A stretch of DNA of 34,374 nt, taken from positions 1 to 34,374 of the forward strand of contig JACMQV010000136.1 of assembly GCA_014376815.1 (NCBI GenBank), given 5' to 3'. Of this stretch, positions 7,272 through 15,883 are shown in pieces. A program made the translations under genes and the position numbers. Numbering within the stretch: the first letter of the stretch is position 1; each line of letters begins with the position of its first letter. This DNA is from Cryobacterium sp. Its GTDB lineage: Bacteria; Actinomycetota; Actinomycetes; Actinomycetales; Microbacteriaceae. Under the pieces are notes generated by a model, which was not told the DNA's origin, did not search any database, and saw only the letters and a program-made list of their open reading frames with translations.

Positions 7272-8789
7272 CTATCTCTGTTCGTTCTTGTCGTCGACGT
7301 CGCGGGCGGCGAGTGTCATGACTGCGTCTTGGGTGGCGTCGGACGCGGCGAGTTCGCCGGCAATCCGGCCGTCGCGCATCACGAGGATGCGGTCGCTCAT
7401 GCCGAGGATCTCGGGCAGCTCGCTGGAGACCATCAGGATCGCTCCCCCGGCCGCGGTGATCGCGTTCATCAGTTCGTAGATCTCGACCTTGGCGCCCACG
7501 TCCACGCCGCGGGTGGGCTCGTCCAGCAGCAGCACCGTGGAGGCGGCGATGATCCAGCGGCCGAACACGGCTTTCTGCTGGTTGCCGCCGGAGAGCGCCC
7601 CGATCGGCTGGTCGATGGTGTGCATCCGGATGCGCAGCTTCTTCGCGACCTCCGCGGCCCGGCTGCGCTGGCCGGCGAAGTCCACCAGCCCCAGCTTGGC
7701 GGTGGAGGCGAGCGTGGCGTAGCCGAGGTTGTCGTTGACGGATGCGTCGAGCACCAGCCCATGCCCCTTGCGGTCCTCGGGGACGTGCCCGATGCCCGCG
7801 GCGATCGCCGCCGGGATGCTGCCGTTGGGCAGGACGTGCCCGCGCACCGCGACCGAGCCGGTGGAGTAGCGGTCGACCCCGGCGATGGCCCGGATCAGTT
7901 CGGTGCGGCCGGCTCCGACCAGGCCGGCGATGCCGAGCACCTCGCCGGCCTTGACGGTGAAGCTGATGTCGTCGAACTTCCCGGCCGAGCTGAGGTTCTC
8001 GACCCGGAGGATCTCGGCGGCCGCCTGGCCCGCGTCCCCGGCCACGCGCGGGAACTGGTCCTCGATGCTGCGCCCGACCATCAGCGTGACGAGCTCAGCC
8101 TCCGGGGTGGCGGCCGGCACCTCGGCGATGAACTCGCCGTCGCGCAGCACGGTGACGGTGTCGCCGACCTCGGCGATCTCGTCGAGGTGGTGGCTGATGA
8201 ACAGCATCCCCACGCCGCGGCGGCGCAGGTCGGCCATCACGGCGAACAGGCTTTGCGTCTCGTGGCGGGTCAGGGCGGCGGTGGGCTCGTCCAGGATCAG
8301 GATCCGGGCGTTGATGCTCAGGGCCTTGGCGATTTCGACCAGTTGCTGCCGGGCGATGCCGAGCTCGCCGACCAGGGTGTCGACGTCGACGTCGAGGCCG
8401 ATCAGGGCGAGCGCGGCGCGCGCCCGGTTGCGCAGGGCGCTGCGGTCGACCATGCCGTGCTTGGTGGGCATCCGTCCGAGCATGACGTTCTCGGCGATGC
8501 TCATGGTGGGCACGAGGTTGAGTTCCTGGTGGATGGTGGCGATGCCGAGATCCTCGGCGGCCCGGGTCGTGGGCAGGGTGACCGTCTTGCCGTCGACGAC
8601 GATGTGGCCGGAGTCCGGCTGGTACACGCCCGCCATCATCTTGATCAGGGTGGACTTGCCGGCCCCGTTCTCCCCGAGCAGCACCTGCACCTGGCCGGCG
8701 TAGACACTGACCGTGACGTCCTTGATGACCGTCACCGGCCCGAAGGTCTTGCCCACGTTCTGCAGGGTGACCAGTGGTTGTTGACTCAT
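7272..8789 (-). CDS. rbsA: Ribose ABC transporter ATP-binding protein (duplicated ATPase)
   Basis: A 505-residue protein with two ABC ATPase halves, as usual in sugar importers of the CUT2 class. The first half has Walker A GENGAGKST (39-47), a degenerate signature (LGIARQQ, about 143-149) and Walker B ILILDEPTAALT (about 163-174). The second half has a degenerate Walker A (GLVGAGRTE), a canonical LSGGNQQ signature and LLLDEPTRGVDVG. This asymmetric pattern matches RbsA/MglA. Its ATG follows the rbsR stop by 1 nt, so the regulator and the transporter are on one message. Confidence 0.93.
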   Translation of the reverse strand: MSQQPLVTLQNVGKTFGPVTVIKDVTVSVYAGQVQVLLGENGAGKSTLIKMMAGVYQPDSGHIVVDGKTVTLPTTRAAEDLGIATIHQELNLVPTMSIAENVMLGRMPTKHGMVDRSALRNRARAALALIGLDVDVDTLVGELGIARQQLVEIAKALSINARILILDEPTAALTRHETQSLFAVMADLRRRGVGMLFISHHLDEIAEVGDTVTVLRDGEFIAEVPAATPEAELVTLMVGRSIEDQFPRVAGDAGQAAAEILRVENLSSAGKFDDISFTVKAGEVLGIAGLVGAGRTELIRAIAGVDRYSTGSVAVRGHVLPNGSIPAAIAAGIGHVPEDRKGHGLVLDASVNDNLGYATLASTAKLGLVDFAGQRSRAAEVAKKLRIRMHTIDQPIGALSGGNQQKAVFGRWIIAASTVLLLDEPTRGVDVGAKVEIYELMNAITAAGGAILMVSSELPEILGMSDRILVMRDGRIAGELAASDATQDAVMTLAARDVDDKNEQR

Positions 8790-8790
8790 G

Positions 8791-9840
8791 TCAGTTCTTC
8801 CTCGGGCTCAGCCCGGCTGCGGGTGAAACGGATGTGCGTGGGATGGGCGACGACGAGGAGGCCCGGATGATGAGCTCGCTGGGCAGCACCACCGATTGCG
8901 GGGTTTCGCCGTTGATGACCTGCAGCAGCATGTCGACGGCGATCCGGCCCATGTCTTCGACGCTGTGGGAGATGACGCTGAGTGCGGGGTTGAGCAGGGC
9001 GAACCACTCGATGTCGTCGAAGGCGATCATCGCGATGTCCGTACCGATGCGCAGGCCGCGTTTGTGCAGGATGGCGATCGCGCCGACGGCCATCAGGCTG
9101 TCCGCGGCCAGGAGCGCCGTGGGCGGATCGCTCAGTTCGAGCAGGGCGTGCACACCGGCCGAGCCGCTCGCCGCCTGGAAGTCACCGAAGTAGACCAGCT
9201 CGGGGTCCTGGCTGAGGCCGGCGGCGGCCACGGCCGTGGTGAAGGCGGCGAACCGGTCGCGGCCGGTCGAGGTGGCCTGCGGGCCGGAGATGTACCCGAT
9301 CCGGGTGTGCCCGACGGCGGCGAGGTGCTCGACGGCCTGGCGGATCCCGGCTTCGCTGTCGGTGGTCACGCTCGGCACGTCGATGCCGGCCACCGTGCGG
9401 TCGACGAACACGGTGGGGATCTCGCGCTCGATCAGGGAACGGATGCTGCCGCTCCCGTCGCCCAGCGGCGCCACGATGATGCCGTCCACCCGCCGGGAGA
9501 TCAGGGTGTCCAGGTAGCGGTCTTGCTGTTCCTTGCGCTCGTTGGCGTTGCCGAGCAGGGTGACGTACCCCTCGGAGAGGGCGGCCTGCTCAACGGTGTG
9601 GGCGAGGTCGGCGAAGAACGGGTTGCGCACATCCGACACCAGCAGGCCGATGGAATCGCTGCGGGTGGAGCGCAGGGCGCGCGCCTGGGCGTTCGGCCGG
9701 TAGTCCAGCTCGGTGACGGCCGCGGCCACGCTGGCCCTGGCCCGGGGCGAGGTGGCGGGGTTGCCGGAGAGCACCCGGGACGCGGTGGCCGCCGAAACGC
9801 CGGCCAGCGCGGCCACATCCTTGATCGTGATGTCCACCAT
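8791..9840 (-). CDS. rbsR: LacI-family regulator of the ribose operon
   Basis: A 349-residue LacI/GalR regulator. The N-terminus ITIKDVAALAGVSAATASRV is a canonical LacI helix-turn-helix, with the hinge helix NAQARALRST; the rest is a ribose-binding-protein-like effector domain with DVRNPFFADL and AFDDIEWF. I start it at ATG 9840, behind an AAGGGG ribosome site; an upstream in-frame ATG would encode the operator palindrome itself. It is the first gene of the rbs operon, so it is probably autoregulated by the operator at 9858-9889. Ribose or ribose 5-phosphate is the expected inducer (family knowledge, not visible here). Confidence 0.9.
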   Translation of the reverse strand: MVDITIKDVAALAGVSAATASRVLSGNPATSPRARASVAAAVTELDYRPNAQARALRSTRSDSIGLLVSDVRNPFFADLAHTVEQAALSEGYVTLLGNANERKEQQDRYLDTLISRRVDGIIVAPLGDGSGSIRSLIEREIPTVFVDRTVAGIDVPSVTTDSEAGIRQAVEHLAAVGHTRIGYISGPQATSTGRDRFAAFTTAVAAAGLSQDPELVYFGDFQAASGSAGVHALLELSDPPTALLAADSLMAVGAIAILHKRGLRIGTDIAMIAFDDIEWFALLNPALSVISHSVEDMGRIAVDMLLQVINGETPQSVVLPSELIIRASSSSPIPRTSVSPAAGLSPRKN

Positions 9841-9857
9841 CGCGTCACCCCTTCGTG

Positions 9858-9889
9858 TATGGAATCGTTTCCATGGAAACGATTCCATA
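9858..9889. promoter_or_regulatory. Double LacI-type operator forming a 32-bp perfect palindrome
   Basis: All 16 base pairs match around the centre 9873/9874. It contains two abutting 14-bp LacI-type sites, TGGAATCGTTTCCA (9860-9873) and TGGAAACGATTCCA (9874-9887), each a near-palindrome around a central CG. Each site is the exact reverse complement of the other. The outer edge overlaps the -10 hexamer at 9887-9892 and the rest covers the likely TSS and early transcribed region, so a bound regulator would block initiation. Confidence 0.9.
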
Positions 9890-9916
9890 ATAGATCATGA
9901 GGTGAGGGGATGTCAA
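9887..9916 (-). promoter_or_regulatory. Sigma-70-type promoter of the rbs operon
   Basis: On the minus strand a perfect -35 TTGACA (9916-9911) is followed by an 18-nt spacer and the -10 TATTAT (9892-9887). The spacer is 1 nt longer than optimal. The predicted TSS near 9880 lies inside the operator, giving a leader of about 40 nt before rbsR. This is the best consensus promoter in the window. Confidence 0.85.
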
Positions 9917-9947
9917 CGTGCGAGTCCGACCCGAGTCTCCGCCGGCG

Positions 9948-10691
9948 TCACCCCACCAGTTCTGCGACGCCCCGCGCGATCGTGGCCGCGGCTCCGGTGT
10001 AGGCCACGATCACCAGCAACCGCCGGGCGATGTGGGGTTTCAGGAATCGGGCCAGCACCTCGCCCTGAATCAGTCCGGCGACGCAGGCAACCGCGACCAG
10101 AAGCCAGACCCAACCCTGCAGCGCGGGCACCCCGGCCGAGCCGGAGGCGAATTTCGCCCCCAACGACGTGAGGCCGATGAACAGGAAGTAGGGCTGCATG
10201 GTGGCGGCGAACGATCGGTGGGGCCAATTCGTGGCCAGGGCGTAGATACTGACGGCGGGACCACCGACGCCGGCCGTCGCGTTCATGAAGCCGCTGAAGA
10301 CCCCGGCGATGGCCCGAAAGCTGCGCCGGTCACGAATGTGCACGCGACCCAGGTTCACCGAGGCGGTCAGACCGACGGCAATCAAGACGCCGATGGCGAT
10401 CTCCAGCCACGCCGCCGAGACGTACCGCAGGATCATCGCACCCGGCACAATGCCCGCGATCGCAAACAGCGCCAATGCTCCGGCACGTCGCCAGTCCACG
10501 TCCCGCACCACCCGGGTCAGGATGATGGCGGCGGTGAGCGCGCTGCACAGATTGGTCAGGATGACGCCGTCGACGGGGCCCAGGAGCAGCACCAGGAAAG
10601 GTGCCGCCACCAGGGCAAAACCCATGCCGGTGACGCGCTGCATGCTCGACCCCACCAGCACCGCCAGGAGCACGAGAACGATCGACCACAC
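9948..10691 (-). CDS. TauE/SafE family membrane exporter
   Basis: A 247-residue membrane protein of the TauE/SafE (DUF81) family, which exports sulfite, sulfoacetate or other small anions. Two similar halves of about four helices are visible; typical landmarks are GFALVAAPFLVLLLGP in the first loop, and GVFSGFMNATAGVGGPAVSIY in the middle, the family's best conserved block. The GTG start at 10691 is directly preceded by an in-frame TGA, so it is the earliest possible start, and GGAGAG lies about 8 nt upstream. It ends near the rbs promoter but is transcribed towards it. The substrate is unknown. Confidence 0.85.
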   Translation of the reverse strand: MWSIVLVLLAVLVGSSMQRVTGMGFALVAAPFLVLLLGPVDGVILTNLCSALTAAIILTRVVRDVDWRRAGALALFAIAGIVPGAMILRYVSAAWLEIAIGVLIAVGLTASVNLGRVHIRDRRSFRAIAGVFSGFMNATAGVGGPAVSIYALATNWPHRSFAATMQPYFLFIGLTSLGAKFASGSAGVPALQGWVWLLVAVACVAGLIQGEVLARFLKPHIARRLLVIVAYTGAAATIARGVAELVG

Positions 10692-10780
10692 TCAGGCTCT
10701 CCAGGCCAGGGACCGCGTCCACTCCTGAGGGGCGAACCGCACAGAAACATGAACCGTCATGACTTGACCCTATGCGCCCC

Positions 10781-10786
10781 TAGGTT
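10781..10786 (+). promoter_or_regulatory. -10 hexamer for leaderless transcription of the GNAT gene
   Basis: TAGGTT is followed by 6 nt and then ATG 10793. No ribosome site precedes the ATG. A TTGACC at 10764-10769 is only 11 nt upstream of the hexamer and so is not a properly spaced -35. Confidence 0.5.
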
Positions 10787-10792
10787 GGTCAC

Positions 10793-11449
10793 ATGTCCAA
10801 ACCGATTCGCGAGCTGTGGCCGCCCTTCGGGCTGACGATCACGTATGGTCCCGTGACGCTCTCGCCTGTGCGCGACGCCGACCTGGCCGAGCTCGACGCG
10901 CTGGCCCAGGCAGGCGTCCACGCGCCGACCGAGATGCCCTTCTACTTCCCCTGGACTGTGGGCACGCCGGACGAGATCCGGTTGAGGCTCATGCAGTACC
11001 ACTGGGCACGACGGGCTGCGATGTCGCCCGCGTCCTGGACCTTAGAGACCGCGGTTCGCTTCGACGGCGAAGTCGTCGGCTGCCAGAGCATCTCAACCAC
11101 GGACTACCTCGTCACCAGAACAGGGGAAACGGGCTCGTGGCTCGGGATGCAGCACCACGGCCGAGGGATCGGGACTCTGATGCGACAGGCCCTCTGCACC
11201 TTCATGTTCGATCACCTGGACGCCGCGGAGGTGACCTCAGCAGCCTTCGTGGACAATCCCGCCTCGATCGGCGTGTCGAGAAAGGTCGGCTACCGGGACA
11301 ACGGAGTCGGTCGTCTCAAGCGGCGCGACGGCGAGATGGCCCTGAACCAGAAACTGGTCCTGACCAACGAGTCCCTGAACCGGGCCGAGCATGAACTGAC
11401 CGTCGAGGGCGTGCGCCCGTTGCGGGAATTCCTCGGCCTGGCTCCGTAG
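10793..11449 (+). CDS. GNAT family N-acetyltransferase (RimJ/RimL-like)
   Basis: A 218-residue acetyl-CoA-dependent acyltransferase. The acetyl-CoA-binding motif A reads GMQHHGRGIGTLMRQAL (about 118-134), preceded by ETGSWLG and followed by SAAFVDNPASIGVSRKVGY, the pattern of the RimJ/RimL type that modifies protein N-termini or small amines. It is slightly longer than the usual 170-190 residues, with a C-terminal tail after about residue 195 that has no recognisable motif. It is transcribed alone and divergently from the TauE-like gene. The substrate cannot be inferred. Confidence 0.85.
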   Translation: MSKPIRELWPPFGLTITYGPVTLSPVRDADLAELDALAQAGVHAPTEMPFYFPWTVGTPDEIRLRLMQYHWARRAAMSPASWTLETAVRFDGEVVGCQSISTTDYLVTRTGETGSWLGMQHHGRGIGTLMRQALCTFMFDHLDAAEVTSAAFVDNPASIGVSRKVGYRDNGVGRLKRRDGEMALNQKLVLTNESLNRAEHELTVEGVRPLREFLGLAP

Positions 11450-11486
11450 CCGACCCGGATGCGGGACGGCAGGCCCCAGAATGGGC

Positions 11487-12518
11487 TCACTCTTTGAGGT
11501 AGAGCTCCAGTGCCGGCACCCGCATCAACGCCAGGGCCCGTTTCTCAATCTGGCGGATGCGTTCCCGGGTCACGCCCTCACGAACGGCGATCTGGTCGAG
11601 GGTGCACGGCTGATCGCCATTGAACCCGAACCGAGCTTCCAGGATCATCCGCTCCCGGGTGGGCAGCGAATCAAGATGAAACGTGATGTCAGAGCGGCGC
11701 AGGGCCAGCGCCGCGTACTCCTCCGGCTGGGGCCAATCATCGTCCATGATCAGCTCGGAAATGTCCCCCAGACCCTCGCCGAGCGGGATGTGATACGAGA
11801 TAGGTTTGTTGTCCCAGTCGAGCAATGACCGCACGTCAGCCTCCGGAATCCGGCAGCCCTCGGCCAACTCCGCCAGGGTGGGATCGCGGTGCAGAGCACC
11901 GGTGAGGTCACCACGAATGCGCTTGACTTTATTGAGCTTCTCCACGGTGTGCACCGGAAGCCGAATAGTTCGGGCGGCGCCAACCATGCCCCGGTGGATG
12001 GACTGCCGGATCCACCAAATCCCGTAGGTGGAGAACTTGTACCCGGTCGTGAAATCGAATTTCTCCACCGCGCGCAGCAGCCCGAGGTTACCGTCCTGGA
12101 CGAGATCCATGATCGGAATCCCGCGGCCGGAATAGTGCTTGGCCACGCTGACCACCAGGCGCAGGTTCGCCTCGACGAACCGGGTCTTCGACCGCTCGCC
12201 GTCCCGGGCCAGCCAGGTCAGGTCCCGGGTCGCGTCCGGATCGGAGACACCCAGGGCGAGTCTTTGGGCCGCGAACAGGCCCACCTCAATCCTCCGGGCC
12301 AGGTCAACCTCCTCCTCTGCCGTGAGCAGGGCTACCCTGCCGATCTTCCGCAGGTAGAACCCGAACGTATCCGTCGGCCCCCGACCCAGTCCGGCCGGCG
12401 CAGCCGACCGGATTGGCGGCGCGGCGACCGGTGGGGCCGCATACGACCGAAGTTGAGACGGTTCGGAGTCGCGCGCTCCCGATCCCCCGGACCTCGAATC
12501 CTCGGCCGGTGAGCTCAT
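11487..12518 (-). CDS. Group 2 (principal-like) sigma-70 factor
   Basis: A 343-residue RNA polymerase sigma factor. Residues 1-48 are Ser/Pro/Ala-rich and low in complexity; region 1.2 starts at DTFGFYLRKIGRVALLTAEEE (about 50-70). Region 2 is nearly identical to principal sigmas (RFVEANLRLVVSVAKHYSGRG, then KFSTYGIWWIRQSIHR), and region 4.2 ends VREGVTRERIRQIEKRALA with a short tail to LYLKE. The lack of the long N-terminal part of SigA/HrdB and the size mark it as an alternative group 2 factor (HrdA/SigB class of actinobacteria). No anti-sigma gene is adjacent. It converges with the GNAT gene, 37 bp apart. Confidence 0.92.
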   Translation of the reverse strand: MSSPAEDSRSGGSGARDSEPSQLRSYAAPPVAAPPIRSAAPAGLGRGPTDTFGFYLRKIGRVALLTAEEEVDLARRIEVGLFAAQRLALGVSDPDATRDLTWLARDGERSKTRFVEANLRLVVSVAKHYSGRGIPIMDLVQDGNLGLLRAVEKFDFTTGYKFSTYGIWWIRQSIHRGMVGAARTIRLPVHTVEKLNKVKRIRGDLTGALHRDPTLAELAEGCRIPEADVRSLLDWDNKPISYHIPLGEGLGDISELIMDDDWPQPEEYAALALRRSDITFHLDSLPTRERMILEARFGFNGDQPCTLDQIAVREGVTRERIRQIEKRALALMRVPALELYLKE

Positions 12519-12860
12519 TGGGTGGCCCGCCAGGCGGTCGGAGAAAGCTCGGTCACGCTCACACCTTCACGTCGTCGTGAGGTTTTGTCATGTTCAAGCA
12601 TAGAAGCCAATCGAGAGATTTGAGGATTGAGAATACACACCGAGCCCGGCCATCTCAAGAGGCAGAATCGTGCCGAAGCAGGCCGGATTTCACCTCTGGG
12701 GCAGCGTGCTCACCCAGCAGTCAACGGGTGCGGCAGCCTGCCCAGACTCCGGGCGCGCGCAGTCACGATTTGCTCACGGCGGGCAACAAGAAAAATTTGC
12801 GTTCCGGGCCCCGGCCCTCCCCCGGGCTAGATGATGAGGTTCACCCGCCAGGGAACCGGG
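12519..12860. other. Intergenic region upstream of the sigma factor gene
   Basis: This 342-bp gap lies between the mannosyltransferase stop and the sigma factor start, both on the minus strand. I see no credible gene. It must contain the sigma promoter; AT-richer sequence at 12590-12650 is the likely place but I cannot fix a -35/-10 pair. TCACG/CGTGA (12568-12581) forms a small hairpin in the probable leader. Near 12835-12785 a GC-rich hairpin (GGGCCGGGGCCC on the minus strand) is followed some 10 nt later by ATTTTTC, a weak terminator candidate for the mannosyltransferase gene. Confidence 0.4.
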
Positions 12861-14201
12861 TCAGTCGGGTCGGAGGTCGCGCTGCAGCCGACGCTCGCTT
12901 TCGCGGTCGCGTTCGCGTTCGGGCACGCGGACCGCTTCGGTGCCACGCGCCAGGCCCCACAACACCCGGACCGACCAGCCGAACAGCACCAGGAGAAGCA
13001 GATTCCGCCCGGTCAGCAGCAGCACGGCAAAGGGATCACCGTCGATCAGGGGGAGGTAGAAGATCGGAAAGATCAAGGTTGTGAGCAGCGCGATCAGAAC
13101 CGTGAGATAAGCAGGGACGCGCCACCGCCACCAGTCCTGAGCCACCCCGACCGTGACGATCGGTGCGATCCAGAGCATGTACTGCGGTGAGCCGACCTTG
13201 TTGAAAACCACGAACGCACTCACGAGGGCGAGCGCCCCGATCAGAAGCAGGGCCGGAGCATCCTGTGTCCGTCGGCGGGCCAGAACCACGAGAACGAAGA
13301 TCCCGAGCACGGCGGCAAACATCACCGGGGTCATGAGGGCGGCGACCGCGGCGGTTCCGGGCCCGGTGACCTCCCGGGTGGAGATGGCCAGGTTCTCGTA
13401 GATGGCGGTCCGGTGATGCCCCATCGCGGCCAGCCAGACCCAGGGGGTCGTGACCGGGGCCTCCAGCTGCAGGGCGCGGTCGGATTGCATGGTCACGAAT
13501 CCGGTGAGGAACTTCAGTCCGCCCATCAACCAGACGAATGCCGTGACGGCCGCCGTGACGGCCGCCCCCGCGAGGACAACGGTGATTCGCCGCCGTGAGA
13601 CGGCCACGGCAGCCAGGAGTACGGCGGCGGGCCAGACCTTGATCCAGGTGGCCGCGCTGAGGAGGACACCGGCGAGCGCGGGCCTCGTTGCCAGGAGCAC
13701 CAGCCCGGCGATGACAAGGGGTGCGGTGAGTCCTTCGAGGCGCAGCAACCCCACCGGGCTGAGAAGGAAGCTGAACAGCAGCCACAGCCAGGCGGCCTTG
13801 TACCCGCTGCTCCGGCGGCCGCCGCCGGTGAGAACCGCCACCGCGACACCATTGAGCAGCGCAGTCATCAGAAACCAGACGAGTTGATACACGAGGGGGC
13901 CGCCCAGACCGGCCAAGGTGATCGGGAGCAACGCTCCGATCGGGTAAACCCATTCGGCACTGATCCCCTGCCACACCTGATGGTTGAGACCGAGACCGGC
14001 CCAGATGCGGTACAACGGCAAATCGCCGAGAACGCGGCCGGTGAGGATGGTCGGCAGAAGGGTGAAGAAGAAAATCCCGTGCAAGGTCAAGAAACCGATG
14101 CGGAGGGTGCGCAGCTGCTGAAGTCGCATGCGCCGCTCCGGGGTCAGAGCAGCCATCACCGCGCTGTCTATCTGTGCCAATACGAAGCGCATGTCACTCA
14201 T
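12861..14201 (-). CDS. GT87-like (DUF2029) polyprenyl-phosphate-mannose-dependent glycosyltransferase
   Basis: A 446-residue integral membrane protein with about ten to twelve hydrophobic helices. The segment LEGLTAPLVIAGLVLLATRP followed by ALAGVLLSAATWIKVWPAAV is typical of GT87/GT-C mannosyltransferases of actinobacteria, which extend lipomannan-type glycans outside the membrane using polyprenyl-phosphate-mannose. The later FNKVGSPQYMLWIAPI block is also characteristic. The N-terminal 30 residues and the charged C-terminal tail (rich in Arg/Glu) are cytosolic. I start at ATG 14201, preceded by GGAATGG in the loop of a small GTGCC/GGCAC hairpin; the much longer frame upstream is antisense-like and overlaps the cyclase gene. 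A second ATG lies 9 nt inside. Confidence 0.75.
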   Translation of the reverse strand: MSDMRFVLAQIDSAVMAALTPERRMRLQQLRTLRIGFLTLHGIFFFTLLPTILTGRVLGDLPLYRIWAGLGLNHQVWQGISAEWVYPIGALLPITLAGLGGPLVYQLVWFLMTALLNGVAVAVLTGGGRRSSGYKAAWLWLLFSFLLSPVGLLRLEGLTAPLVIAGLVLLATRPALAGVLLSAATWIKVWPAAVLLAAVAVSRRRITVVLAGAAVTAAVTAFVWLMGGLKFLTGFVTMQSDRALQLEAPVTTPWVWLAAMGHHRTAIYENLAISTREVTGPGTAAVAALMTPVMFAAVLGIFVLVVLARRRTQDAPALLLIGALALVSAFVVFNKVGSPQYMLWIAPIVTVGVAQDWWRWRVPAYLTVLIALLTTLIFPIFYLPLIDGDPFAVLLLTGRNLLLLVLFGWSVRVLWGLARGTEAVRVPERERDRESERRLQRDLRPD

Positions 14202-14277
14202 TTCAGTGCCATTCCGGCACCTCGGGCGATTGTTCGGGCAGTGTAGCAGGACAAGAAAACGCCTGGACGCCTGACGG

Positions 14278-15822
14278 TCAGGAGCGGGCCGTGAGGTCCC
14301 GGTCCGTGTGGAGCAGCCCGGGGGTGAAGAACTCCACCCGGTTCTTGCCCCGCGCCTTGGCGGCGTACATCGCCACGTCGGCCCGGTGCACCAGCCCCTC
14401 GACGTCGACGCCGGGGGCGGCGGTCGCCACGCCGATGCTGGCGCCGACCTGCACGGAGCGCCCGCCGGCTCCGCCGAGCAGGAAGGGCGCGTTGATGGCC
14501 TCCACCATTCGCTGGGCCACCGACGCCGCGGCCTCCGGGGTCGTGTTCCGCAGCAGCACCGCGAATTCGTCGCCGCCGAGGCGGGCGCAGAGGTCTGTCG
14601 GCCGGGAGCAGCGCAGCAGTCGGGCGGCCACATCCACCAGCAGGGCGTCGCCGGCGCCGTGGCCGAGGGCGTCGTTGACGTCCTTGAAGTCATCGAGGTC
14701 GAGGAACAGAACCTGCGTTTCGCGCGAACCGGCCTCGGCGAGGGTCTCGGCCAGCCCGGTCAGGAACGACGACCGGTTGTCGAGCAGGGTCAGCGAGTCC
14801 GTGCGGGCCAGCGTGGTCAGGTCCCGGTGGGCGTCACTGGTGCGGATGGCCAGGGCCACCTGGGCGACCAGGCCCCGCACGGAGAGGAGCACTTCGGCGG
14901 GCATCCGTTTGGGGGCGCCGACCAGCAGCCAGCCCCGGTGATCGCGGCCCTCGAAGGCCAGGCACTCCCACATCACGGGCGTGCCGACTGCGGCGTTGAG
15001 GGGCGCCGGGTCGAGGATGCGTGCATAGGAGGACCCCGGTCGAGTGAACAGCACCTCGGCGGTCAACCGGGTCGGCGCGGTGCGGAAAGAGCCGGCGGTT
15101 CCCTCGACGCGCAGAGCCGACCCGTCCGCGAGGACACGGAGCAGACGCAGCCCCGGAGTGGCGGCGCAGAACTCGGTCGACGCTTTCCAGGCCAGGGCGA
15201 TGATCGCCTCCGGGTCGGTCGCGCCGAGCAGTTGCGAACCGGTCGCGGCCAGCACCCGGTCGCGGCCGATGCTCTGGTCCCGGGCGACGAGGGACTTGCC
15301 CAGCTGCCGGGCGATGACGACGGTGAAGAACAGGGTCGGCAGCACCGCCAGGTAGAGGCCGGGCTCGGTTCGCACCGCCGTCCCGAACACGACCGGCCAC
15401 AGCGCGAAGAGTGACCCCATGGCGACCGCGTAGAGGCAGACCCGGAGCAGTGCCTGCCACGCGGAACCGTACAGGCTGCGGAACCAGAGCGCCCCGAACA
15501 CGACGATCACCACCGACTCCGGCTGGGGAGAAGCCAGCGCGATCCCGATGATCGCGACCGCGTCGACGATGTCCAGCCAGACGGGCGCCGTTTTGCTGCG
15601 ATAGCCGAAGACCCAGGAGGCGGTGAGAGCCAGAACGGCGGCCAGCGCCAGCACCAGGAGCCCGCCACGGGCGGTGACCAGCACCCCGGGCAGCGTGAGC
15701 GCCACCGAGACCACGGCCAGCCAGAGGAAGAGCCACCGGATGCCTTCCGCCACCCCGGGGGGCCGCCCGAAAGCGTGCGTGCGGCCGCGATCGAGCACGA
15801 GTCCGTGCGACGCTGCGTCCAT
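14278..15822 (-). CDS. Membrane-bound GAF-GGDEF diguanylate cyclase
   Basis: A 514-residue protein that should make cyclic di-GMP from GTP. Residues about 25-190 hold five to seven hydrophobic helices; a GAF-like domain follows (about 200-350); the GGDEF domain has an intact active site RLGGDEFAVLL (GGDEF at 416-420) and an intact inhibitory I-site RPTD (407-410) five residues upstream, so product feedback is expected. The C-terminus ends shortly after the ADVAMYAAKARGKNRV block. I start at ATG 15822 (AGGA about 12 nt upstream); a longer frame from ATG 15963 is possible but its first 47 residues are basic, repetitive and coincide with a strongly structured sequence. No EAL domain or effector is next to it. 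Confidence 0.9.
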   Translation of the reverse strand: MDAASHGLVLDRGRTHAFGRPPGVAEGIRWLFLWLAVVSVALTLPGVLVTARGGLLVLALAAVLALTASWVFGYRSKTAPVWLDIVDAVAIIGIALASPQPESVVIVVFGALWFRSLYGSAWQALLRVCLYAVAMGSLFALWPVVFGTAVRTEPGLYLAVLPTLFFTVVIARQLGKSLVARDQSIGRDRVLAATGSQLLGATDPEAIIALAWKASTEFCAATPGLRLLRVLADGSALRVEGTAGSFRTAPTRLTAEVLFTRPGSSYARILDPAPLNAAVGTPVMWECLAFEGRDHRGWLLVGAPKRMPAEVLLSVRGLVAQVALAIRTSDAHRDLTTLARTDSLTLLDNRSSFLTGLAETLAEAGSRETQVLFLDLDDFKDVNDALGHGAGDALLVDVAARLLRCSRPTDLCARLGGDEFAVLLRNTTPEAAASVAQRMVEAINAPFLLGGAGGRSVQVGASIGVATAAPGVDVEGLVHRADVAMYAAKARGKNRVEFFTPGLLHTDRDLTARS

Positions 15823-15883
15823 CAGAAATCTGGTCCTGTCCCCCGGTGTGCCGGCTGGCCGGGCGACCTCGCACCGGCGGGAT

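Noticed and set aside
7248-8870. 540-codon plus-strand open frame opposite rbsA
   Set aside because: Shadow frame with low-complexity Gly/Asp/Val/His composition; rbsA is certain.
9841-9888. N-terminal extension of RbsR starting at ATG 9888
   Set aside because: The extra 16 residues are encoded by the operator palindrome and lie at or before the predicted TSS; ATG 9840 has a ribosome site and the normal LacI N-terminus.
12590-13084. Plus-strand frame starting in the gap upstream of the sigma gene
   Set aside because: Runs antisense into the mannosyltransferase gene, Arg/Ser/Pro-rich and without a ribosome site or domain.
14206-14282. Terminator after the diguanylate cyclase (CCTGAC/GTCAGG at 14270-14282)
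   Set aside because: The stem is a 13-nt palindrome with a 1-nt loop that spans the stop codon; the T-rich stretch comes too far downstream.
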